A stretch of DNA of 30,921 bases. Source: SG-bin9 sp049323835. Its GTDB lineage: Bacteria > Pseudomonadota > Alphaproteobacteria > Rhizobiales > Xanthobacteraceae. The number at the start of each line of letters is the position of its first letter. The stretch's first letter is position 1. The stretch is taken from the NCBI GenBank assembly GCA_049323835.1, contig JBMOOJ010000022.1:1-30921 (forward strand). Direction: 5' to 3'. The translations under genes and the position numbers were made by a program. Positions 1 through 6,713 of the stretch are shown here, piece after piece. The notes below the pieces were generated by a model. That model saw nothing but the letters and a program-made list of their open reading frames with translations, had not been told where the DNA came from and ran no database searches.

Positions 1-297
1 CTCGCGCTCGCAGCGCTCGGCCGCCGCGATGCAAGGGATGTGCTCTGGGGCATGTGCTCCGGCGTGCTCGACCGCACGGGTGACATCAGCCGTGCACATC
101 TCGAAGCCGCCGCGCGGGGATACGGCGCCGCAGTCCTGCATGATGCGATCCACATCCTCATGCGCGGCGATACCGAAAAAATAGAGCCCGCGCTCGCAGC
201 GGTTGCCGCCGTAGGGCACACGTCCGGTCGTGACGGAATGGCCGGGGCGCTGATTGCCCTGCGGGCAACAATCAACAGCGCGGCGTTCCAAAAGTAA
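1..297 (+). CDS. DUF2877 (AllH/YlbF-like) protein, 3' part only
   Basis: Reading frame 1 is open from the window edge to a TAA at 295-297, so only the last 98 residues are visible. The segment GHTSGRDGMAGALIAL near the end matches the 'GHTSG-D--AG' signature of DUF2877 proteins. In E. coli the DUF2877 protein YlbF (AllH) sits with FdrA and the DUF1116 protein YlbE and is reported as part of oxamate carbamoyltransferase. The same partners follow here at 402-4320, which supports the call. The precise role of this subunit is not evident from sequence. It is separated from the next gene by 104 bases holding a promoter, so it may belong to an upstream transcript. The stop codon lies inside the left arm of an inverted repeat (288-315). 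Confidence 0.8.
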   Translation, partial: LALAALGRRDARDVLWGMCSGVLDRTGDISRAHLEAAARGYGAAVLHDAIHILMRGDTEKIEPALAAVAAVGHTSGRDGMAGALIALRATINSAAFQK

Positions 298-315
298 GAA
301 TATTATTACTTTTGG
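288..315. repeat. Inverted repeat over the DUF2877 stop codon
   Basis: CCAAAAGTAA (288-297) is repeated as its exact reverse complement TTACTTTTGG (306-315) around an 8-base spacer, and three of the four inner spacer pairs also match. The motif AGTAAGAA (293-300) recurs at 350-357 in the next palindrome, 57 bases on. It may be a second operator or a hairpin ending the upstream transcript; there is no long T tract, so I favour a protein site. Confidence 0.55.
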
Positions 316-342
316 AGATGTGAAAATCATGCCGATGCCCAT

Positions 343-371
343 TTGACAAAGTAAGAACTTTCTTACTAAAT
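343..371 (+). promoter_or_regulatory. Sigma-70-type promoter of the FdrA/carbamate kinase operon
   Basis: A perfect -35 TTGACA is at 343-348. Candidate -10 boxes are TACTAA (364-369, 15-base spacer) and CTAAAT (366-371, 17-base spacer). It lies 31 bases upstream of the GTG at 402. A palindrome (350-367) fills the spacer, which is a classic place for a repressor. Confidence 0.6.
350..367. promoter_or_regulatory. Palindromic operator inside the promoter spacer
   Basis: AGTAAGAA (350-357) and TTCTTACT (360-367) are exact reverse complements around two bases. The site lies between the -35 and -10 boxes, so a bound protein would block RNA polymerase. The half-site AGTAAGAA also occurs at 293-300. 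I do not recognise the regulator, and no regulator gene lies next to it in the window. Confidence 0.6.
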
Positions 372-401
372 TGCTTCTATCGAAAACCGGAGGATCCGCT
401 C

Positions 402-593
402 GTGACGAACAAGCCAGAACAGCCGCCATACCAGGCTCTGCTGACGAGCGAAGTGAAGGTCGTGAATGTCGGTCTCGACGGTTTCCTGAAGGACCTTCAG
501 GACTGCGGTATCGCGGTCACGCACGTCGACTGGTCGCCGCCGGCCGGCGGCGATCCGAAGATGGCGGCACTGCTGGCGAAGCTCGGCGTGTGA
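402..593 (+). CDS. Stand-alone FdrA C-terminal domain protein (63 aa)
   Basis: A GTG start at 402 follows a strong GGAGG (389-393) with 8 bases of spacing; TGA is at 591-593. The protein holds VVNVGLDGFLKDLQ and, near the end, HVDWSPPAGGDPKMAALL. This corresponds to the last 45 or so residues of E. coli FdrA, which read VINIGLRSFALELQ and then YQWSPVAGGNKKLARLL (from memory). The large FdrA gene downstream (1848-3374) lacks this segment, so the domain appears to be supplied by a separate gene. It is the first gene of the operon, 7 bases ahead of the DUF1116 gene. The role is unknown; by position it may help assemble the FdrA/DUF1116/DUF2877 enzyme. The good ribosome site and operon position make a real gene likely. 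Confidence 0.8.
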   Translation: MTNKPEQPPYQALLTSEVKVVNVGLDGFLKDLQDCGIAVTHVDWSPPAGGDPKMAALLAKLGV

Positions 594-600
594 GGCGGCC

Positions 601-1851
601 ATGAAACTGATTGAGGAAGCCAATCAACAGGCGCTGGCGCGGATTCTGGAAGGCGAGCCGAAGCTCGTCGACGTTCTTCCCGCGCGCGAGGTGCTGAAAG
701 GGTTGAAGGACCGGATGATCCTGCATGCAGGTCCGCCGATCACGTGGGACCGGATGTGCGGGCCGATGCGTGGTGCGGTCGCGGGCGCCATTGTGTTCGA
801 GGGCTGGGCTCCGGATCTCAAGGCTGCCGCCGAACTCGCTGCCAGCGGTGGTGTCGACTTCCACCCCAATCATCACTTCGGCGCGGTTGGTCCGATGACG
901 GGGATGACCACGGTGTCGATGCCGCTCTTCGTCGTCGAGAACACCAAGTTTGGCAATCGCGCCTATTGCGCAATCAACGAAGGCCTCGGCAAGGTCATGC
1001 GCTTCGGCGGCAACGACGAGAGCGTGCTCGCGCGCCTCGCCTGGCTGCGCGACGTCTTCGGGCCGACGCTCGCAAAGGCCATTCGTGCCCGCGGCGGCAT
1101 CGATCTGAAGGCGATTATCGCGCGCGGCCTCTCGATGGGCGACGAGATGCATCAGCGCAATCTTGCCTGTTCGAGCGTATTCCTGCGCGAGATCGGCCCG
1201 TCGCTGGTGCGCACAGCGACCGACAATGCCGTCACCGCCGATTGCGTCGCGTTCATCGCGCAGAACGATCAGTTCTTCCTCAACATCGCGATGGCGATGG
1301 GCAAGGCGCTCACCGATCCGGCCAAGGGTATTCGCGGCTCGACGGTGGTCACGGCCATGTGCCGCAACGGCACCGACTTCGGCATTCGCGTGAGTGGCCT
1401 CGGCGACACGTGGTTCACCGCGCCGGTCGAGATGCCGGAAGGGCTTTACTTCGCGGGCTTCTCGAAGAACGACGCCAATCCCGACATGGGCGACTCGGCG
1501 ATCGTGGAAACGATCGGCCTCGGTGGCTTCGCCATGGCGGCAGCGCCTGCCGTTGCCGGCTTCGTCGGAGCCGGGTCGCCGTCGGAAGCCGGAAACTTTA
1601 CCCGCGCGATGGGTGAAATCACCGTCGGACAGAACTCGGAATGGACGATTGCGGCGCTCGATTTCGCCGGCGTGCCGACGGGCATCGACGTCCGCCTCGT
1701 CGTCGAGACGGGGCTGGCGCCGGTCATCAACACGGGCATCGCGCACCGCGAGCCGGGCATCGGACAGGTCGGCGCCGGCATCGTGCGCGCGCCGATGGCT
1801 TGCTTCCAGCAAGCCGTCGTCGCCATTGCTCAAGATTTGGGGGTGTCATGA
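601..1851 (+). CDS. DUF1116 protein (YlbE/AllG-like), oxamate carbamoyltransferase-type subunit
   Basis: 416 codons, close to E. coli YlbE (about 419). Many blocks match YlbE as I remember it: LHAGPPITWDRM, GPMRGAVAGA, VVENTKFGNRAYC, NEGLGKVMRFG, MGDEMHQRN, NDQFFLNIAMA, RVSGLGDTWFTAPV, ANPDMGDSAI, and VINTGIAHREPGIGQVGAG near the end. Family knowledge: in E. coli YlbE acts with FdrA and YlbF as an oxamate carbamoyltransferase, moving a carbamoyl group to phosphate at the end of allantoin breakdown. The substrate here is not provable, because no allantoin genes are visible. The TGA overlaps the FdrA ATG in an ATGA junction, a sign of coupled translation. Confidence 0.88.
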   Translation: MKLIEEANQQALARILEGEPKLVDVLPAREVLKGLKDRMILHAGPPITWDRMCGPMRGAVAGAIVFEGWAPDLKAAAELAASGGVDFHPNHHFGAVGPMTGMTTVSMPLFVVENTKFGNRAYCAINEGLGKVMRFGGNDESVLARLAWLRDVFGPTLAKAIRARGGIDLKAIIARGLSMGDEMHQRNLACSSVFLREIGPSLVRTATDNAVTADCVAFIAQNDQFFLNIAMAMGKALTDPAKGIRGSTVVTAMCRNGTDFGIRVSGLGDTWFTAPVEMPEGLYFAGFSKNDANPDMGDSAIVETIGLGGFAMAAAPAVAGFVGAGSPSEAGNFTRAMGEITVGQNSEWTIAALDFAGVPTGIDVRLVVETGLAPVINTGIAHREPGIGQVGAGIVRAPMACFQQAVVAIAQDLGVS

Positions 1852-3374
1852 GTGGCTTCGTTCTGAACGAGGTCCGCAAGGGCTTCTATCTGGATTCGGT
1901 TGCGCTGATGCGTCTGTCGCGCGAGATCACCGCCGCGCCGGGCGTCATCGAGGCGGCGCTGATGATGGGCACGCCGTCCAATCAGGCGATCATGAAGAAT
2001 GCCGGCTTGCTCGACGGTAACGTCGCCGCGCAGGGCAACGATCTCATTCTTGCCATCAGGGCGGAGAACGAACTGGCAGCGCGCACCGCGCTTGGCAACG
2101 CATTGAAGGCGCTCGACAAGCCGAAGAAGCAGGGTGCGGGAGCTGCCGCCTGGCAGCCGCGCAGCATCGCCGCCGCGGTGAAGGCCGAGCCCGATTCGAA
2201 TCTGGCGCTGATTTCCGTGCCCGGCGAATTCGCTGCGGCCGAAGCGCGCAAGGCGCTCAATCGCGGGCTGCATGTGCTGATGTTCAGCGACAACGTATCG
2301 ATCGCCGACGAATTGTCGCTGAAGCAGCATGCGCGTGAACTGGGGCTGCTGATGATGGGCCCCGATTGCGGCACGGCCGTCATCGGCGGCGCGCCGCTGG
2401 CGTTCGCTAACAAGCTCAATCGCGGCAAGATCGGAATCATCGGTGCGTCCGGGACCGGCACGCAGGAAGTGTCGTGCTTGATTTCCGAAGCGGGCGAGGG
2501 CATCTCTCATGCCATCGGCGTCGGCGGCCGCGATCTGAAGAAAGACATTGGCGGCATCACCACGCTGATGGCAATGGATGCGCTCGATGCCGATCCCGGT
2601 ACGAGCCATGTGGTGCTGATCTCGAAGCCGCCGCACCCCGATGTCGCGAAAGCCGTCATTGCGCGGATCGCCAAGAGCCCGAAGAGCTATACGGTGTGCT
2701 TCATCGGCGCAGCCTCCGCAGATTTGCCGTCCAATGCGCGTTTCGCGCCGACGCTGAAGGAAGCGGCCGAGAAGGCGCTGGGCAAGAGCATCGGCGGCAG
2801 CTTCAACGCGGCGGCCGCCGCATCGCGGCTGTCGCGGCGCAAGGGCGCATCGCGGATCGAAGGTCTGTTCGCGGGCGGCACGTTGTGCGCTGAAGCGCAA
2901 GTCATCCTCGGCGCCGGCGGACGCAAGGTTGTCTCGAACGCGGCGATTCCGGGCGTTCCGGCGCTCGACGATAAGGCGAGCGCGGGCTGCGACCGGATCA
3001 TCGATCTGGGCGCGGACGAGTACACGCAGGGCCGCCCGCATCCGATGATCGATCCGTCGGTCCGCGACGACGCCTTGAGGGCTGCGCTGGTTGATCCGGA
3101 GATCGCCGCCGTTCTGCTCGATCTGGTGATCGGATACGGCGCGCATGCCGATCCGGCAGGCTACCTCGCGCAGATCGTCGCGGGGCGTTCCGACAACGGG
3201 CCGCTTCTGATCGCGTCCGTCACCGGCACCGAGCTCGACCGGCAGGTGCGATCGGCGCAAATCCGCAAGCTCGAAGCCGCAGGCATCGTCGTCGCGCCGT
3301 CGAACGCGCAGGCGTGCGAACTGGCGCTCGCCGCCGTTATTCCGGATTCGAAGGTGCGCTATGCGAACGCTTAA
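1848..3374 (+). CDS. fdrA: FdrA, acyl-CoA synthetase-like subunit, C-terminally short
   Basis: The ATG at 1848 overlaps the previous stop (ATGA). The protein has 508 residues against about 555 in E. coli. Blocks typical of FdrA are GFYLDSVALMRLSR (12-25), MMGTPSNQ (39-46), LMFSDNV (144-150), MMGPDCGT (169-176) and GASGTGTQE (199-207). The last two resemble the CoA-binding and ligase parts of succinyl-CoA synthetase alpha. A second part carries YTQGRPHPMIDPSVRDD and the DLVIGYGAHADPAG block. It stops just after the region equal to 'ATVTGTERD...' and lacks the C-terminal 'NIGL...W-P-AGG' segment, which is encoded alone at 402-593. It probably forms the carbamoyltransferase with its neighbours. 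The reading frame stays open upstream of 1848, but that stretch is the shadow of the DUF1116 gene. Confidence 0.9.
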   Translation: MSGFVLNEVRKGFYLDSVALMRLSREITAAPGVIEAALMMGTPSNQAIMKNAGLLDGNVAAQGNDLILAIRAENELAARTALGNALKALDKPKKQGAGAAAWQPRSIAAAVKAEPDSNLALISVPGEFAAAEARKALNRGLHVLMFSDNVSIADELSLKQHARELGLLMMGPDCGTAVIGGAPLAFANKLNRGKIGIIGASGTGTQEVSCLISEAGEGISHAIGVGGRDLKKDIGGITTLMAMDALDADPGTSHVVLISKPPHPDVAKAVIARIAKSPKSYTVCFIGAASADLPSNARFAPTLKEAAEKALGKSIGGSFNAAAAASRLSRRKGASRIEGLFAGGTLCAEAQVILGAGGRKVVSNAAIPGVPALDDKASAGCDRIIDLGADEYTQGRPHPMIDPSVRDDALRAALVDPEIAAVLLDLVIGYGAHADPAGYLAQIVAGRSDNGPLLIASVTGTELDRQVRSAQIRKLEAAGIVVAPSNAQACELALAAVIPDSKVRYANA

Positions 3375-4320
3375 GGATGTTCCCCGCCGCCTCGTTATTG
3401 CGATCGGCGGCAATGCCGTCCATCCGGAAGACATCAGCGGCACCTCCGACGAGCAGAAGGATATCGCGCGACAAACGGCGGAAGCGTTGCTGCCGCTGGC
3501 CGAGCTCGACAACGAGCTCGTGATCACCCACGGCAACGGTCCGGTGGTCGGCAAGATCATGATGCGGCAGATGCTGACGATGGATCGCATCCCGCCGATG
3601 TCGATGGATATCTGTGTCGCGCACAGCCAGGGCGGCATCGGCTATCTGCTGATGCAGGCGATGGAGAACGCGCTGCGCGAGCGCGGCAACCAGCGCCATG
3701 TCGCAAGCCTTCTGACGCAAGTCGAGGTCGATGCCAACGATCCGGCGTTCCAGAATCCGACCAAGTTCGTCGGCCCATTCTTTTCCGAGGAAGAAGCCAA
3801 GCGCATCAGCAAGGAATTGAACTGGAAGATGCAGGAGGATTCCGGCCGCGGCTGGCGTCACGTGGTGCCGTCGCCGAAGCCGAAGCATGTCTGCGACATT
3901 TCCCTCGTCGAAGCGCTGATCAAGCGCGGCACCATCGTTATCTCTGGCGGCGGCGGCGGCATGCCGGTGGTTCGCGACGAGCGCGGTGTCCGCACGGGCG
4001 TGCCCGCCGTGATCGACAAGGATCTCACCTCGGCGCATATCGCCAACGTTCTCGGCATCGAGGAGCTGTTGATCCTGACGGCCGTGCCGCGGGTCGCGAT
4101 CAATTTCGGCAAGCCCAACCAGAAAGAACTGGAGGAGGTCACGCTGGAGGAGATCAAGGCCTACCATCGCGAAGGGCATTTCCCGCCCGGCAGCATGGGG
4201 CCGAAGGTCGATGCCGCGATCCGCTTCCTCGAAGGCGGCGGCAAGCGCGCGATCATCAGCCACCTCAATTGCGCGATGGCGGCGCTGCGCGGCGAGACTG
4301 GAACGCACATCATTCGCTAA
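3361..4320 (+). CDS. arcC: Carbamate kinase
   Basis: 319 codons, a usual length for the family. The N-terminus has IAIGGNAV (13-20), the amino-acid kinase glycine motif, followed by ITHGNGPVVGKI. Later blocks are RRVVPSPKP-like RHVVPSPKPKHV, ISGGGGGMPVV, AVIDKDLTSA, ILTAVP and GSMGPKVDAAIRFLE, all typical of carbamate kinase. The enzyme turns carbamoyl phosphate plus ADP into ATP, ammonia and CO2, and would use the product of the FdrA/DUF1116 enzyme. The ATG lies inside the end of fdrA (14-base overlap), with GAAGG just upstream, which argues for translational coupling. No arginine deiminase or ornithine carbamoyltransferase is nearby, so an ureide or oxamate-type route fits better than the arginine deiminase route. 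Confidence 0.93.
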   Translation: MRTLKDVPRRLVIAIGGNAVHPEDISGTSDEQKDIARQTAEALLPLAELDNELVITHGNGPVVGKIMMRQMLTMDRIPPMSMDICVAHSQGGIGYLLMQAMENALRERGNQRHVASLLTQVEVDANDPAFQNPTKFVGPFFSEEEAKRISKELNWKMQEDSGRGWRHVVPSPKPKHVCDISLVEALIKRGTIVISGGGGGMPVVRDERGVRTGVPAVIDKDLTSAHIANVLGIEELLILTAVPRVAINFGKPNQKELEEVTLEEIKAYHREGHFPPGSMGPKVDAAIRFLEGGGKRAIISHLNCAMAALRGETGTHIIR

Positions 4321-4451
4321 CTCACGCGGCCTCCCATGCCCGTGTTGTCCCTCGCACCGGTGCAGCCGATGCGGGGGACTTTTTTCATCCAGGTGCTGGC
4401 GGAGCTCACGGCCTTTGCTGTGGTGTTCCGGCTGTTGATAAATGCCGTCGG

Positions 4452-5777
4452 CTACATCCGGATCGGCAATGATAATCTGGCTTCGAGGCCGCCATCTTGC
4501 CGGTTTGACAGCGTCAGCGTCCCCGACAATGCGCGGGCGAGCTGGTGAGCGATAGCAAGACCGAGACCCGCACCGCCGGTCTCACGATTACGCGAGCCTT
4601 CGAGCCGGTAGAACGGTTGCAGCACGCGGTTGAGTTCATCCGCGGGAATGCCGGGGCCGCGGTCGCGCACCGAGATGGCGATACGATCCGGCGTTTCCGC
4701 TTCCGCCGCGATTTCTACGTCGCCTGCGAAATTCAGCGCGTTGTCGGCGAGGTTGGTGACGATCCGCCGCAACACCATCGGCCGTGTCGTGATCGATTGA
4801 GTGAACTGTCCGGTCAACCGCACCGGCCGTCCGGCATCCGCGTAATCGCAAACGAGGCTGTCGAGCAAGGCATGCAGATCGGTTGCCTGTGCCGGTTCTG
4901 TCGTTTCCTGCGCGCTTCGCGCATAGGCGATGCCTTCCTTTACCAGCGTCTGCATCATGTCGAGATCGTCGCGCAGCTTCGCCGTGAGCTGATTGTTGTC
5001 GAGCAGATCGATGCGCAGCTGCATGCGGGTTAGCGGCGTTTGCAGATCATGCGAGATCGCCGCGAGCATCTGGATGCGTTCGGCGAGGTGATCGGCGATG
5101 CGCTGGCGCATGGCATTGAAGGCGGTGGATGCGCGTGCAACTTCGGTCGGGCCGCCTTCGGATAGCGGTTCGGCGCGCAGATCCGGCCCCAGCGAGTCCG
5201 CAGCCTGCGCAAGCTGCGAGAGCGGGCGCGTCGCGATCCGCACCGCCAGCCAGGTGAACGCCGCGAGCACACCAAGCTGGGCGATCAGGATCGTCGGCAC
5301 CCATGGCGAGATCGCCATCGCCGGCGGCAGCAGGTCGACGGTGAGCGGCATGCCGTCCGACAGCTTCAATCCGACGCGCAGGTGGAGCGGATCGGTCGCA
5401 CCGGCCTGTGGGGCTATGATGGGAGTGTAACGGGCACCGAGCGAATTGCCGAGCGCGGTGGCGAGGCTGCGCGCGAATGCATTGTCGGCGGGCGCAGCGG
5501 CGAGGGGATCGCCGAGCGTGTAGCGATAGTTCGGCCGGTTCAGCCGGCCAATCCAGCCCGCGCGCTCCGCCGCCGGCATCCGTTCCAGCATCGCCACCGA
5601 CGTTGCCACGTCCTGCGCGACGTATGCGATCATCATCGCGCGCGATGTCTGCATCCGCTCGTAGATGACGAGCCCGAACGAGAACAGATGCGCGACCGCC
5701 AGCCCGAGGAACAGGATCAGCGCCACCCGCCCGAACAGCGAGCGGGGCAGCAACGCATCGCGCCAGCACCTACTCAT
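4452..5777 (-). CDS. EnvZ-type sensor histidine kinase
   Basis: 441 residues. A membrane helix at about 15-39 and a second at about 160-180 enclose a periplasmic loop of about 120 residues. HAMP follows (about 180-235), then the HisKA box AAISHDLQTPLTRM with the phosphorylated His at 243. The ATPase part has N-box NLADNALNF (342-350), G1 DRGPGIP (372-378) and G2 GAGLGLAIA (402-410). The start ATG (5775-5777) overlaps the stop of the response regulator (ATGA), so the two are co-translated. The loop shows no recognisable ligand domain, so the signal is unknown. It is a complete, likely active kinase. Confidence 0.92.
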   Translation of the reverse strand: MSRCWRDALLPRSLFGRVALILFLGLAVAHLFSFGLVIYERMQTSRAMMIAYVAQDVATSVAMLERMPAAERAGWIGRLNRPNYRYTLGDPLAAAPADNAFARSLATALGNSLGARYTPIIAPQAGATDPLHLRVGLKLSDGMPLTVDLLPPAMAISPWVPTILIAQLGVLAAFTWLAVRIATRPLSQLAQAADSLGPDLRAEPLSEGGPTEVARASTAFNAMRQRIADHLAERIQMLAAISHDLQTPLTRMQLRIDLLDNNQLTAKLRDDLDMMQTLVKEGIAYARSAQETTEPAQATDLHALLDSLVCDYADAGRPVRLTGQFTQSITTRPMVLRRIVTNLADNALNFAGDVEIAAEAETPDRIAISVRDRGPGIPADELNRVLQPFYRLEGSRNRETGGAGLGLAIAHQLARALSGTLTLSNRQDGGLEARLSLPIRM

Positions 5778-6526
5778 TTGACGTCTTGTTTGATATCTTG
5801 CCGGAACTCGACCGCGGCGGCGAAGACGTAACCTTCGTTGCGGACGGTCTTGATGTATTGCGGCTCGCGGGCTTCGTCGCGCAGGCGCTGCCGCAGCCGG
5901 CTCACCAGGAGGTCGATCGAGCGATCGAACGAATCCGCATCGCGTCCCTGGGTGAGATTCATCAGCTGATCGCGGTTCATCACCCGTTGCGGGTATTCGA
6001 GAAACACGCTGAGCAGGCGATATTCGGCGCCGCTCAGCGAGACCATCGTGCCCGTGGCGTCGATCAGATGCCGGGCGGTGGTATCGAGAATCCATTCGCC
6101 GAAGGCGAGCGCGCGCGGGCGTTCGGTCAGCCGCATGTTCGGCGGCAGCATGCGCGTCCGCCGCAGCACGGCGCGGATGCGCGCCAAGAGTTCGCGCGGC
6201 ACGAACGGCTTGGTCATGTAGTCGTCGGCGCCCATCTCGAGACCGACGATGCGGTCGGTTTCGTCGTCGCGGGCGGTGAGAACGAGGATCGGCGTCGGAT
6301 TGGATTGCGTCGCGCGCAGATCGCGGCACAACGTCAAGCCGTCTTCGCCCGGAAGCATGAGGTCAAGCACGATCAGGTCGACAGGGCCGGCGGCAAGCGC
6401 GCTTTTCATCTGGCGGCCGTCGGCGGCCGCGCTCACCCGGAAGCCATTCTTGCGCAGATAGCCGGTGAGCAGTTCGCGGATGTCGCGGTCGTCGTCGACG
6501 ACGAGGATGCTGTCGGTTTGCTCCAT
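5774..6526 (-). CDS. OmpR-family response regulator
   Basis: 250 residues. The receiver domain has the acidic pair in VVDDDRD (D11-D13), the phosphorylated Asp at D55 in LIVLDLMLPG, and Lys106 in DDYMTKPF. The C-terminal winged helix includes LSGAEYRLLSVFLEYPQRVMNRDQLM and the closing block RSIDLLVSRLRQRLRD...YIKTVRNEGYVF. It is the first gene of a two-gene operon with the kinase that follows. Sequence does not show the target genes; the divergent hydrolase at 6714 is one candidate because they share a promoter region. Confidence 0.93.
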   Translation of the reverse strand: MEQTDSILVVDDDRDIRELLTGYLRKNGFRVSAAADGRQMKSALAAGPVDLIVLDLMLPGEDGLTLCRDLRATQSNPTPILVLTARDDETDRIVGLEMGADDYMTKPFVPRELLARIRAVLRRTRMLPPNMRLTERPRALAFGEWILDTTARHLIDATGTMVSLSGAEYRLLSVFLEYPQRVMNRDQLMNLTQGRDADSFDRSIDLLVSRLRQRLRDEAREPQYIKTVRNEGYVFAAAVEFRQDIKQDVK

Positions 6527-6527
6527 A

Positions 6528-6551
6528 TCCCGCCTTGATAATGTCCCGCCT
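6528..6551. promoter_or_regulatory. Direct repeat just upstream of the response regulator
   Basis: TCCCGCCT occurs at 6528-6535 and 6544-6551 (plus strand), 16 bases apart and directly before the regulator's start. OmpR-type regulators often bind direct repeats, so autoregulation is possible. The copy nearest the gene also acts as the GGCGGG ribosome-binding-like sequence, so the repeat could be partly coincidence. Confidence 0.3.
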
Positions 6552-6713
6552 CAATAGCCGATTTGAGACCGCCTGGCGCTGCGAGTTTGTATCGCAATGT
6601 AGCTTTTGGCGCCGCTGATACCGGCCGCTGCAAAAGGTCCGGTTTCCGGACACATCCGGGATACATGATCATGGGAGGTGGGCTGCCGTCCCTCAAGCCG
6701 GATGGAGCCTCTC

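Noticed and set aside
517..1833. 438-codon minus-strand frame opposite the DUF1116 gene
   Set aside because: It is rich in Arg, His and Ala with no domain, as expected for the antisense of a GC-rich gene.
1641..1847. Longer FdrA start inside the DUF1116 gene
   Set aside because: The added residues are Arg/His-rich shadow sequence, and the ATGA junction at 1848 is a normal operon start.
4336..4548. 70-codon plus-strand frame after carbamate kinase with a hydrophobic stretch (FFIQVLAELTAFAVVFRLLIN)
   Set aside because: About 97 bases overlap the end of the histidine kinase on the other strand, there is no clear ribosome site, and I recognise no relative. It could be a small membrane protein but cannot be supported.
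5786..6538. 250-codon plus-strand frame across the response regulator
   Set aside because: Exact antisense of a well-supported OmpR-family gene with no domain of its own.
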